From UBA4802 sp964509195 (GTDB taxonomy: Bacteria > Spirochaetota > UBA4802 > UB4802), in the NCBI GenBank assembly GCA_964509195.1, contig CAZDWJ010000002.1:1-64000 (forward strand): a stretch of 64,000 bases of DNA. Reading direction: 5' to 3'. The translations under genes and the position numbers were made by a program. This document shows positions 46,209 to 54,736 of the stretch, piece after piece. The notes beneath the pieces were generated by a model that was given only the letters and a program-made list of their open reading frames with translations, did not search any database and was not told the origin of the DNA. The number at the start of each line of letters is the position of its first letter. Positions within the stretch are counted from its first letter, which is position 1.

Positions 46209-47000
46209 TTAAGTTTTCTTTTTTGGTAGTGGAATAAAGGCACTGGTAGTTTTAATATATTCAACATATTCAGGACGCTTTTCTTTCAATGAGTTTTCAA
46301 ACAATGTAATCCCAGAAACTTTTAACAGCATATACGTTATCAAAAGTGGTGATAGTATGGTAAATATCCCATATGGCACAGGCAGTGCAATAATAAAAAT
46401 ACCCCACCACATCAGTGATTCACCAAAATAATTTGGGTGCCGCGAATAATACCATAATCCTTTATTCATTACTTTCCCTGCATTTGCTGGGTTATTAATA
46501 AACGTATATAACTGTATATCAGCCACAGTTTCAAAGATGAAGCCTGTAAGCCAAATTAAACTTCCTATATAGTCAGTGAATACAATTTCAGCAGGTCTGT
46601 CTGCAGCAATGCCAATTTGAGCAGATAAAGAAATAAGAATAAGCAGTAAACCCTGAAGCCAGAATACCTTAAAAAGACTTATGATCCAGAAATTACGGGG
46701 ATTTTTATTTCGCATTGCGGTGTATCGGTGGTCTTCACCCTTGCCACGCTTTCTGTAAAAAATATAGACTGACAACCGCAACCCCCACAGTAGAATAAGC
46801 ACAACTATGACAGTTGCTCTTACAGTGTATCCTGGAAAAAAGATGTATGTGAGTAGCGACACAAGTATAAACCCCAATCCCCAGAACACATCAGCAATGC
46901 TTGCATCTTTGACTATAAGGCTTATTATCCAGGCAAGGAAGAAAAATGCAAAGATTGCTGCAAGGTTAGTAAGGATTATGTGCGCAATAGTTTCTATCAT
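46209..47000 (-). CDS. DUF1295 / steroid-5-alpha-reductase-like membrane protein
   Basis: Integral membrane protein of the DUF1295 family, about eight hydrophobic segments in 263 residues. The conserved C-terminal block is WYYSRHPNYFGESLMWWG, then FENSLKEKRPEYVEYIKTTSAFIP, as in isoprenylcysteine methyltransferase/5-alpha-reductase relatives. I start at ATG 47000; a TTG five codons upstream would place the GCGATAGCTC word inside the gene as AIA. No good ribosome site precedes either. Substrate unknown; lipids are likely for the family. Confidence 0.75.
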   Translation of the reverse strand: MIETIAHIILTNLAAIFAFFFLAWIISLIVKDASIADVFWGLGFILVSLLTYIFFPGYTVRATVIVVLILLWGLRLSVYIFYRKRGKGEDHRYTAMRNKNPRNFWIISLFKVFWLQGLLLILISLSAQIGIAADRPAEIVFTDYIGSLIWLTGFIFETVADIQLYTFINNPANAGKVMNKGLWYYSRHPNYFGESLMWWGIFIIALPVPYGIFTILSPLLITYMLLKVSGITLFENSLKEKRPEYVEYIKTTSAFIPLPKKKT

Positions 47001-47002
47001 AA

Positions 47003-47012
47003 GAGCTATCGC
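47003..47012 (-). repeat. GCGATAGCTC word, copy 8
   Basis: Exact minus-strand copy in the leader immediately before the ATG of the DUF1295 gene. Confidence 0.6.
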
Positions 47013-47061
47013 CAAGAATATAATTGTTTAAAGTATATAAAGTGTGAGTATCAAAGTCAAA

Positions 47062-49527
47062 TTAATTATTGTACGCTGAAAGCTTTTGTGCGATAGCATC
47101 CCTGGTTTTTGCCGCAACATCATCAACTGTAAGATTATCAGGGTACACTGGCAAAAGAATATCGATTGTCACTGGCATTGGTTTGGGTAGTAGTTTTCCC
47201 CGTTTAAATGATTGATATGCACCATGTATTGCAATTGGCACCACAGGGCAATTGAGTTCTTTACTAAGGATGGCAAAAGTTTTTTTGAATGTACCAAGAT
47301 CTCCGGTAATTGTACGGGTACCTTCGGGAAAGATAATAATATTTCGTTTGTTTTTAATGATAGCTGCCATTTTTTGAATAGAATCTTTAAGGTTAGTATC
47401 AATATTAACAATTATTGTGTTCATTAATTTTGATAGAGAATCACCCCGCGATACTTTTATAAATCCCAGTTCACGTGATAAAAAGTAGCTGTGCATTAAC
47501 GTTTTATTGGGCAATGATGCAATAAGTAACACAGAATCAAGAAAGCTCTGATGATTTGGAGCAAGGATAATGGGGCTATCAGGAATATTTTCTTTTCCGT
47601 TAAGTTTCAACTTGAAATATACTTTAGCAATTGGCTTAACAATATATTTTGCAAATAAAATCAATGAAAATCCATGTTTAAACGTGTATGTAGTGTTTTT
47701 GATAATTACATTTAACCAGTTTTGCGCCTGTTCTTCAAATTTCAATTTATGTTCAGTAATGAAATCGGACATTTCTACAACAGTAGAATGATTCAGGATA
47801 TCAGCATTGCTGATTGTTATGCCAAATGTTTCTTCAATGTAGGTCTGGAATGACAGTATTCCCAGTGAATCAAGCCCTAAGTCCAGTAAAAGGTTATGAT
47901 GTGGTAAAACCTTCTTGCGTGTGTGTACAGTTAGGAATCGGCTAATAGATTTGTATTCAACTGTTTGAGGTTCTTTGATATCCTGTTGTGATTGTGACTT
48001 GTGCTGGTATTGAACCAGCTGTTTTATTATATATCGTTGTAGCTTGCCAAGCCTTGTCTTTGGTAATTCATCTTTGGAGATAGTTATTTTATTAATGTGT
48101 TTATAGCTGGCAACACTGGCATTGTAGCGGTTTATAACTTTACGTTTAACTGTTTCTATGATATTTACAATATTTTCTTTGGTTATTATACTGTAATCGG
48201 GATGTATGACAGCAGTGAGCATTCCTTGATCTTCAATAACACCAATCTCTTTTATAATAGGTGATATGCGAAGAATTTGTTTTTCTATCTCTTCAGGATT
48301 GATATTTTTTCCACTGGGTAAAACAATCATATCATCTTTTCTACCAGTAACATAGAGATATCTATCTTCGTCAAAATAGCCTGCATCTTTAGTATGGAAC
48401 CAGCCGTCAGTAATTGCTTCATCAGTTGCTTTTTTATTTTTGTAGTAGCCTTTCATTACATTTGGGCCTTTTACAAGGATTTCCCCATCTACAATTTTTA
48501 CTTGTGTTCCTTTCACCGGCAATCCAACAGAACCTAATTTTACTTTTGAAAATGGATTAAAAGCAACAAGAGGAGCTGTTTCGGTCAATCCGTATCCTTC
48601 AACTAAGTTAAACCCCAGTACTTTTAAATCACTGGCAACTTTTGGGTCTAATTTTGCGCCACCAGTAAGGAATGCATGAATGTGTCCACCAAATGCATTG
48701 TGTATCTTTTTAAAAAGAATTTTTGAAAATGTGAGGTTATTTACTGCTTTTGCAAGTAAGAATAAAAAATATGCAATTGGATTTTTTTTGACTGCAGCCA
48801 TTATATTTTTATGCAAAAGCTCATAGAGGCGGGGAATACCTAAAAACATAGTAACCTTGTATTTTTGGAGTGCTGCTAGGATTTTATCAAGCACCAGTTC
48901 TTTCACCATGACAACTGATGCATTGAGATATAAAGGAGCAGTGACACAGCCCTGCAGCGGAAATATATGGTAAAATGGCAACAATGCAATCATTCGATCA
49001 TTTTGGGTTAACATTTGTAATTCTGCTATTGCTCGTATGCTGCATAGCAGGTTATCATAGGTAAGCATAACACCTTTAGGTTTTCCTGTGGTTCCTGATG
49101 TATACATAATGATGGCAACGTCGTTGTAGTTGATTTCAGGAAATGTAACTGATACATCTGTTTTTATTTTGCATTGTTCCAGTATAATTATATGTGGTTT
49201 GTATTTTATTAGTTTTAATGCTTTTTTTACTGTAGGTAAGGTATTGTTTGAGCAGTAAATTACTTTGGGGGTGCAATTGTTGAGTATATAGGCAAGTTCT
49301 TTTTCCTTCAGGTTATAGTCACAGGGTACAGCTATTCCTTTCTTGGTCCATATACTGTAGAATGCATAAATCCACTCAGGGCTATTTTCGGCAAAAAGGA
49401 GGACCCTATCGCCTTTTTTTATTGTAAGACTTTTTGCAAAAGATTGAATAGCATGTATCAGTTCATTATATGAGATTTCTTTACCTTCTATGTAAATTGC
49501 TATCTTTTCTGAAGGTTTTGGAAACAT
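47062..49527 (-). CDS. Acyl-CoA/ACP ligase - acyl carrier - PlsC acyltransferase fusion
   Basis: Three enzymes on one chain of about 821 residues. An AMP-binding ligase (1-500) has MYTSGTTGKPKG and VEGYGLTETAPLV. An acyl carrier domain (about 525-600) has LLDLGLDSLG with Ser556 as the phosphopantetheine site (numbered from the ATG two codons upstream). A PlsC-type acyltransferase (about 640-821) has NHQSFLD (H-x4-D) and FPEGTRTITG. It could load a fatty acid, hold it on the carrier and pass it to a lysophospholipid, as Aas does in two domains. The ATG at 49527 is 7 bases after AGGAG; the ATG at 49533 is too close. Confidence 0.88.
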   Translation of the reverse strand: MFPKPSEKIAIYIEGKEISYNELIHAIQSFAKSLTIKKGDRVLLFAENSPEWIYAFYSIWTKKGIAVPCDYNLKEKELAYILNNCTPKVIYCSNNTLPTVKKALKLIKYKPHIIILEQCKIKTDVSVTFPEINYNDVAIIMYTSGTTGKPKGVMLTYDNLLCSIRAIAELQMLTQNDRMIALLPFYHIFPLQGCVTAPLYLNASVVMVKELVLDKILAALQKYKVTMFLGIPRLYELLHKNIMAAVKKNPIAYFLFLLAKAVNNLTFSKILFKKIHNAFGGHIHAFLTGGAKLDPKVASDLKVLGFNLVEGYGLTETAPLVAFNPFSKVKLGSVGLPVKGTQVKIVDGEILVKGPNVMKGYYKNKKATDEAITDGWFHTKDAGYFDEDRYLYVTGRKDDMIVLPSGKNINPEEIEKQILRISPIIKEIGVIEDQGMLTAVIHPDYSIITKENIVNIIETVKRKVINRYNASVASYKHINKITISKDELPKTRLGKLQRYIIKQLVQYQHKSQSQQDIKEPQTVEYKSISRFLTVHTRKKVLPHHNLLLDLGLDSLGILSFQTYIEETFGITISNADILNHSTVVEMSDFITEHKLKFEEQAQNWLNVIIKNTTYTFKHGFSLILFAKYIVKPIAKVYFKLKLNGKENIPDSPIILAPNHQSFLDSVLLIASLPNKTLMHSYFLSRELGFIKVSRGDSLSKLMNTIIVNIDTNLKDSIQKMAAIIKNKRNIIIFPEGTRTITGDLGTFKKTFAILSKELNCPVVPIAIHGAYQSFKRGKLLPKPMPVTIDILLPVYPDNLTVDDVAAKTRDAIAQKLSAYNN

Positions 49528-50048
49528 GATCATTCTCCTGTTAGGATATTGCTATTTGATATGTTTACTTTATAACAAGCCATAAAATTCATGTAAGTAT
49601 ACTATAATTAAAAAATATGTGAGATTAAATCATGTCGAAGATAAACAAGAAAATAGTAACCATATATTTGCAATTCCATTAAAGATAATTATATATCTTG
49701 ATTTTATGGGCATGCGCAAATGCCTTTAATTAATCATATCATATAAGAAAATATCAATTATAATAATTATAAATTTAAAATCAATTGTCAATAATAATTC
49801 TAGATAGATAGTAAATAACAACGAATATACAATTTTTTGGCCTTAATAATTCAATATGCAGGTTCATTTTTGTTTATGCAGTTGCAGAAAATATAGAAGT
49901 AAAAAATACAAAATACAATATAAATAAACTTGTCATGTATAATATATTATATATATAATGCAGAAATAATGATTACAAAAAATATTTTTGCTAAAAGAAT
50001 AAAAAGTGTTATCTTATTGGCTATGTACATTTTTAGGAGGTAATACGT
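49528..50048. other. Intergenic region, very AT-rich
   Basis: 521 bases between divergent genes, with runs of TATA and no gene seen. TATAATATATTATATATATAATG near 49938 shows as two overlapping TATAAT boxes, but no well-spaced -35 was found. Confidence 0.45.
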
Positions 50049-51407
50049 ATGATTGATGTGGATTCTATCGTTTTGCGCCGTAAACCAACGTACCCTTTAT
50101 CAATGTGGTTAGAGGACTATAACAATAAAAAAGTTACTGCTTTAGAAGCAGCAAAAATAATTAAATCTGGTGACAGAGTTTTTATGGGTGGCGGGACTGG
50201 TATTCCTGCATCGTTTGCTACCGCTCTTGGAAAAAGAGCTGGTACAGTGAAGGATGTAACGATATACCAGGGTTATGCCATGGGCCTATATGATTATATG
50301 AAACCAGAAAATAGAGAAAGCTTTCATATTGAGACTATGTTTGTAGGGCCCATGGAGCGTGTGTGTATGGAATGGAAAATGGCACATTACAAACCAATGC
50401 ATTTAAGTGATATACCTCAGGCAGGTCTTGATGCTGGGTGTAACAGGGTGGCTTTTACAGCAACACCACCAAATGAAGATGGTTTTATGAATTTATCCTG
50501 TTTTGGAGCATTTCTGCCGCGAAAAGAAGTGATATTGCAAGCAGAAACAGTTATTGCTGAAATTAATAGCAATACTCCATGGTTGAACAGTACTGATTTC
50601 CTAGTGCATGTATCAGAAGTAGATTATATCATTGAACAGGATACCCCGTTATTTGAATTGCCCGAGATTCCCATAACTGAAGTTGAAAAGAAGATGGCAG
50701 AAATTATTGCTGAATTAATACCAGATGGCGCAACTATACAACTTGGATTTGGTGGATTAGCAAATGCTATTGGCAATCTATTATACAGTAAAAAGGACCT
50801 GGGGATGCATGGTGAGGTTGTTACTCCATCAGTTATGCGATTAGTTGAAGCTGGTGTACTTAATGGAGCAAAGAAAACTTTCTATCCTGGCAAGGTGATT
50901 GCTGCGTTTGCTGTTGGAACAAAAGAGTTTTATCAATATCTTGATCATAATGAAAACTTTCTCTTCTGTGAAGTTGGGTGGGTTAATACGCCAGAAATAA
51001 TAGCACTGAATGATAATTTAGTATCGATAAATAATGCTCTCATGATTGATGTAACAGGGCAGGTAGCAGCAGAATCAATTGGCACCAGACAGTATAGTGG
51101 AACGGGAGGACAGGTTAATTTTGTTCATGGTGCAAAAAAATCAAAAGGTGGTAAAAGTATAATTGCACTCAATTCGACCTACAGGGACAAAGAAGGCAAA
51201 TTACACAGCAACATTGTACCATATTTGCCTCTTGGTACAGTAGTGACAACTTCGCGTAATGATGTTGAGTATGTGGTTACTGAATATGGTGTTGCAAATT
51301 TACGAATGCGCAGTGTATACGATAGGGTGTTGGCATTAATAAATATTGCTCATCCTGATTTCAGGGATGAATTGCGTTTTCAAGCGTCAAAAATTGGTTG
51401 GATATAA
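50049..51407 (+). CDS. Acetyl-CoA hydrolase/transferase (4-hydroxybutyrate CoA-transferase type)
   Basis: Moves CoA between acetyl-CoA and another short acid. The 452 residues show GGTGIPASFATAL at the N-terminus, IQLGFGGLANAIG, CEVGWVNTPEI with the catalytic Glu, VTGQVAAESIGTRQYSGTGGQ and VVTEYGVANLRMRS, as in the Cat1/Cat2/ActC family (PF02550/PF13336). TAGGAGG lies before the ATG. Near PFOR and three ligases it may serve acid production or butyrate-type metabolism. A structured element follows (51461-51592). Confidence 0.88.
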   Translation: MIDVDSIVLRRKPTYPLSMWLEDYNNKKVTALEAAKIIKSGDRVFMGGGTGIPASFATALGKRAGTVKDVTIYQGYAMGLYDYMKPENRESFHIETMFVGPMERVCMEWKMAHYKPMHLSDIPQAGLDAGCNRVAFTATPPNEDGFMNLSCFGAFLPRKEVILQAETVIAEINSNTPWLNSTDFLVHVSEVDYIIEQDTPLFELPEIPITEVEKKMAEIIAELIPDGATIQLGFGGLANAIGNLLYSKKDLGMHGEVVTPSVMRLVEAGVLNGAKKTFYPGKVIAAFAVGTKEFYQYLDHNENFLFCEVGWVNTPEIIALNDNLVSINNALMIDVTGQVAAESIGTRQYSGTGGQVNFVHGAKKSKGGKSIIALNSTYRDKEGKLHSNIVPYLPLGTVVTTSRNDVEYVVTEYGVANLRMRSVYDRVLALINIAHPDFRDELRFQASKIGWI

Positions 51408-51460
51408 ATTACAAAGGCCACAAACTGATTTAAAAAGATAATTTTTATGATTGCTGTATG

Positions 51461-51592
51461 ACGTTGTACTTTCTAATAAAAGATAAGTTTGATAATTATA
51501 ATTATTTAATGCGCTCATTTCAATATAATTTTGTCACATTTCATGGCAAAATTACTGAGGTGAGCGCTAATAATTTTGTATTGGTACAACGT
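51461..51592. repeat. Nested imperfect inverted repeat, 132 bp
   Basis: ACGTTGTAC (51461-51469) pairs with GTACAACGT (51584-51592); GCGCTCA (51511-51517) with TGAGCGC (51561-51567); AATTTTG (51527-51533) with CAAAATT (51547-51553). The arms between also resemble each other after small gaps. It could be a MITE-like relic or a structured RNA. It fills most of the 301-base gap 51408-51708; no gene was seen there. Confidence 0.5.
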
Positions 51593-51708
51593 TAGAACGA
51601 ACTCCATATCTTATTTTATTTATTATTAATTTATAAAAAATCTTGCCAAACTCAAATACTCCTGTAACATATCTAGTAATACTATGATACAGGATATAAA
51701 AATTTACT

Positions 51709-52821
51709 ATGGAATATACTGTTGTTCAATATAATAAGCATAAACAATTAATTATCAAAGAATACAGCAGAAAAGAGTTTATTGCTGTGTGCTCTGATCT
51801 AATGTACCGACCAAAAAAGTTATTTGTTGGATTGGGTGATTTCCTTGAAATTGGTGATTATAATCAATTGCTGGATGCTATATTTTATGACGAAGAAAGC
51901 TCAATTATTGAGCATCTACTTGATGAAGTAAACCGAAAGCTCTCAGAAAAGGGACAAATACCATTCTCATTTTTAAAATTAGCAGTGTATTATCCCGATT
52001 ATCTATTAAAAGATGTACCGGTGCAGTGTTCTTCCACTGTGGGCATGAAAACTCGTTTGTTTCCTGGTGCAGTGCACTTTATAAATTTTATAAAAGAATA
52101 TGACCCATCAATTCTGACAGCAATCCCCTATGAACTGGCTATTGAAATTATTAGAAGAGTTGGACTTGATGATAATCATCTTGTGGCAACAGAATATAAA
52201 AAGATAACTGGCCAGAAAAATATAGAAGTTTATGCAGGGGATATTGAACAATTTATTTCGGGCGAAAGGAAAATTATTGAAATTGAAAAATACATGGCGC
52301 AAACCAATACTAAAGAAGAAGATGTTCTCTATGTAGGTAGAGGCGAATCGGGCGTTATAACATTTTCAAAAATTAATTCTATAGCGTTTAATCCATCTGA
52401 TGCAATCATTCCACTATCACACATTACTGTGTATGGCTCATCCCTGGAATCTCTGTTAGTATTATTCAATGACTCAAAAGAAATAAACAAATTTTTGTTA
52501 TCGGATATTGGTGAACACATCCTGCCATCACTTGTAGTGTTATCTGATGTAAAAGAAAAGCCAAAAGAAATTATTGAATTAGAAAAAAAACACAGAAGAC
52601 TACAGGCAAATATTATCGGGCAGCGCATTGAACATGGCACTGAAAGTTATACAACGTTAAAGCGCGATATTGAATTATCATTGAGTGCATACCCCTTTAA
52701 TTTTCAGAGCATAAAAGATATGGTGCGTTCACGTTTGGAAAAATTTCAGGTTAATCCCCAGGGGTTCATAGATGAAATATGTGCGATAGCTCAAAAGAGA
52801 TATCAAAGCTGGGGAATGTAG
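51709..52821 (+). CDS. Unknown protein, HAD-like fold suspected
   Basis: Soluble 370-residue protein of unknown role. The order FVGLGDFLEIGDY (51-ish), FPGAVHFINFIKEYDPSILT near residue 124 and VLYVGRGESGVITF near 206 echoes motifs I, cap, II and IV of haloacid-dehalogenase hydrolases, but no Asp-x-Asp nucleophile is visible at motif I, so it may be non-catalytic. Residues ~290-370 are helical and charged. It has no signal, weak ribosome site and stands alone. A GCGATAGCTC word lies near its end. Confidence 0.55.
   Translation: MEYTVVQYNKHKQLIIKEYSRKEFIAVCSDLMYRPKKLFVGLGDFLEIGDYNQLLDAIFYDEESSIIEHLLDEVNRKLSEKGQIPFSFLKLAVYYPDYLLKDVPVQCSSTVGMKTRLFPGAVHFINFIKEYDPSILTAIPYELAIEIIRRVGLDDNHLVATEYKKITGQKNIEVYAGDIEQFISGERKIIEIEKYMAQTNTKEEDVLYVGRGESGVITFSKINSIAFNPSDAIIPLSHITVYGSSLESLLVLFNDSKEINKFLLSDIGEHILPSLVVLSDVKEKPKEIIELEKKHRRLQANIIGQRIEHGTESYTTLKRDIELSLSAYPFNFQSIKDMVRSRLEKFQVNPQGFIDEICAIAQKRYQSWGM
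52783..52792 (+). repeat. GCGATAGCTC word, copy 9
   Basis: Exact copy near the 3' end of the HAD-like gene, read as AIAQ. Confidence 0.6.
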
Positions 52822-52859
52822 TTTGAAGAATAATTTTATGTTTCAAGGGAGGGATTATT

Positions 52860-53354
52860 GTGGTATGTATGAAACACGTATGTGTTGCAGTGTTAATTAT
52901 TTTTGCTGTACTAATTCCACAAACAAACCTTTTTGCTCAATCAATTGGATATCATCAAATACTGTTGGGTTCAAAGTATCACAGCATTAAAGAAATTTTG
53001 CAATATTATGATTATAATTTTAAAGAAACAAAATTTGGTGCTATAAAAGTTGTAACCTATAACGACTCACAATCACAGGGGATGCTTGTATTCGATTATT
53101 GGGATAGATTGTATACTGTTATTGTTACTATACCTATAACTGATGTACAATACGAACAATTATATCAGCATTTAAAAAGCAAATATGGAGAGTTTAAGCA
53201 AAATAAGGATATATTAACCTGTACCCTTGGAATTTACTACATATCGCTATATCACAACAAAACAGCAAAAACTGCTACAGTTGAGTATGGCCACACCATA
53301 CCTCTATTCTTTCCAAAAGAACCGATGGCCAAAAATCCTTTTTTACAATTTTGA
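52860..53354 (+). CDS. Unknown exported protein
   Basis: A 164-residue protein with a clear signal peptide (hydrophobic residues ~7-20, cleavage after FAQ at residue 27). I chose the GTG at 52860, 6 bases after AAGGGAGGG, rather than the ATG three codons later. The mature part is beta-rich (KVVTYNDSQSQGMLVFDYWD, ATVEYGHTIPLFFP) with many Tyr and no known motif. Its TGA overlaps the TTG start of the MFS gene by 4 bases, which suggests co-translation. Confidence 0.55.
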   Translation: MVCMKHVCVAVLIIFAVLIPQTNLFAQSIGYHQILLGSKYHSIKEILQYYDYNFKETKFGAIKVVTYNDSQSQGMLVFDYWDRLYTVIVTIPITDVQYEQLYQHLKSKYGEFKQNKDILTCTLGIYYISLYHNKTAKTATVEYGHTIPLFFPKEPMAKNPFLQF

Positions 53355-54598
53355 TCAATGTTAGGTCAACCATTGTGGGTAACTATCGCTTATATAGCTT
53401 TATTCTTCTTTTCCTCCTGTATTTAACTCAGGGGATTCCATTTGGATTTCAGGTTACTGCACTACCGGTTCTTTTCAGACAATCAGGCATATCATTAACT
53501 GTGATTGGATTCAGCAGCATGCTTGCATTACCGTGGATGCTGAAAATAGTGTGGGCACCACTTGTTGACAGGTTCTGGTCTCATGCATTAGGAAGAAGAA
53601 AATCATGGTTATTGCCCATGCAGGCAGTGATGTTTGTTGCTGCTTATAGTGCTACTCACATTAACATAACTATAAATCCTGCATTATTTGCCGCGACCAT
53701 ATTTATTATGAACTTTTGTGCATCAATACAGGACATTGCTGTTGATGGACTGGCCATTGATATTTTAAGAGATAATGATTTAGGATATGGTAATGCTATT
53801 CAGGTAGTGGGATATAAAATTGGGATGTTAATAAGCGGTGGCTTTCTGGTTTGGTTAAGTTCATACATTGGGTGGGGAAATATTTTTTATGTTATCTGTG
53901 GAATTGTTGCAATTCCTGTATTACTTCTAATTCCATATAAAGAAACAGGGGTGTCACAACACAAAGTTAATTATATCACTATCAAAGATATTATTGCCCA
54001 TATTAAGCATGCTTTTACACAACATGGGATGACTATTATTTTTTTATTGATTGCTACATATAAAACAGGAGAAACATTCATTGACGGGATGTTTAAGCCA
54101 TTCCTGGTTGATATGGGTTTTTCTGCTTCACAGATAGGGTTATGGCAGGGAATGTACGGAATGATAGCTTCTATTGCTGGTTCAATAATGGGAGGTGTGC
54201 TTTCATCCCGGTACGGAATTATGCGGGGATTATGGATTTCGTTACTTGTACGCCTGCTGCCGTTGTGTGGTGAATGGTATTGCACTCTGTCAGTACCCTC
54301 AAGTAGTTTAGTTATTACTGTAACGATAGCTGAACATTTCTTTGGTGGCATGCTGACAACTGCTATGTTTGCGTTTATGATGTATACTGTTGATAAGATG
54401 ATTGGAGCAACGCATTATACTATGCTAGCAACAATAGAGGTTATAGGCAAATCTCCCGGCATGTGGTTCTCAGGGCTGCTAGCCGATACATGGGGATATT
54501 CATACCTGTTTGGACTTGGATTCTTTATTTCTTTTATACCCATATTATTTTTTTTAATGTTAAAACAATCACTACACTCCTATGAACAGCAGCATTAA
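53351..54598 (+). CDS. AmpG-like MFS transporter
   Basis: Twelve-helix major facilitator protein of the AmpG/acetyl-CoA-transporter group. The opening LYLTQGIPFGFQVTALPVLF and SMLALPWMLKIVWAPLVDRF are family marks, as is QDIAVDGLAIDIL in helix 4. Characterised AmpG imports anhydro-muropeptides for wall recycling, which fits the lytic transglycosylase in the window, but substrate cannot be proved here. The start is uncertain: TTG at 53351 overlaps the preceding stop, and GTG at 53375 is an alternative. Confidence 0.78.
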   Translation: MINVRSTIVGNYRLYSFILLFLLYLTQGIPFGFQVTALPVLFRQSGISLTVIGFSSMLALPWMLKIVWAPLVDRFWSHALGRRKSWLLPMQAVMFVAAYSATHINITINPALFAATIFIMNFCASIQDIAVDGLAIDILRDNDLGYGNAIQVVGYKIGMLISGGFLVWLSSYIGWGNIFYVICGIVAIPVLLLIPYKETGVSQHKVNYITIKDIIAHIKHAFTQHGMTIIFLLIATYKTGETFIDGMFKPFLVDMGFSASQIGLWQGMYGMIASIAGSIMGGVLSSRYGIMRGLWISLLVRLLPLCGEWYCTLSVPSSSLVITVTIAEHFFGGMLTTAMFAFMMYTVDKMIGATHYTMLATIEVIGKSPGMWFSGLLADTWGYSYLFGLGFFISFIPILFFLMLKQSLHSYEQQH

Positions 54599-54736
54599 CT
54601 TTTTTATTTCAATAAATTGCATTCTGGTAAAGAAGCTAGTATAATTTATAAAATTGTTCTTTACTTTTTTTATTCGTACATTCATATTAGTGTATAGTAA
54701 TCCATGCACATTAGATATTGAAGATACAAATTTCAA

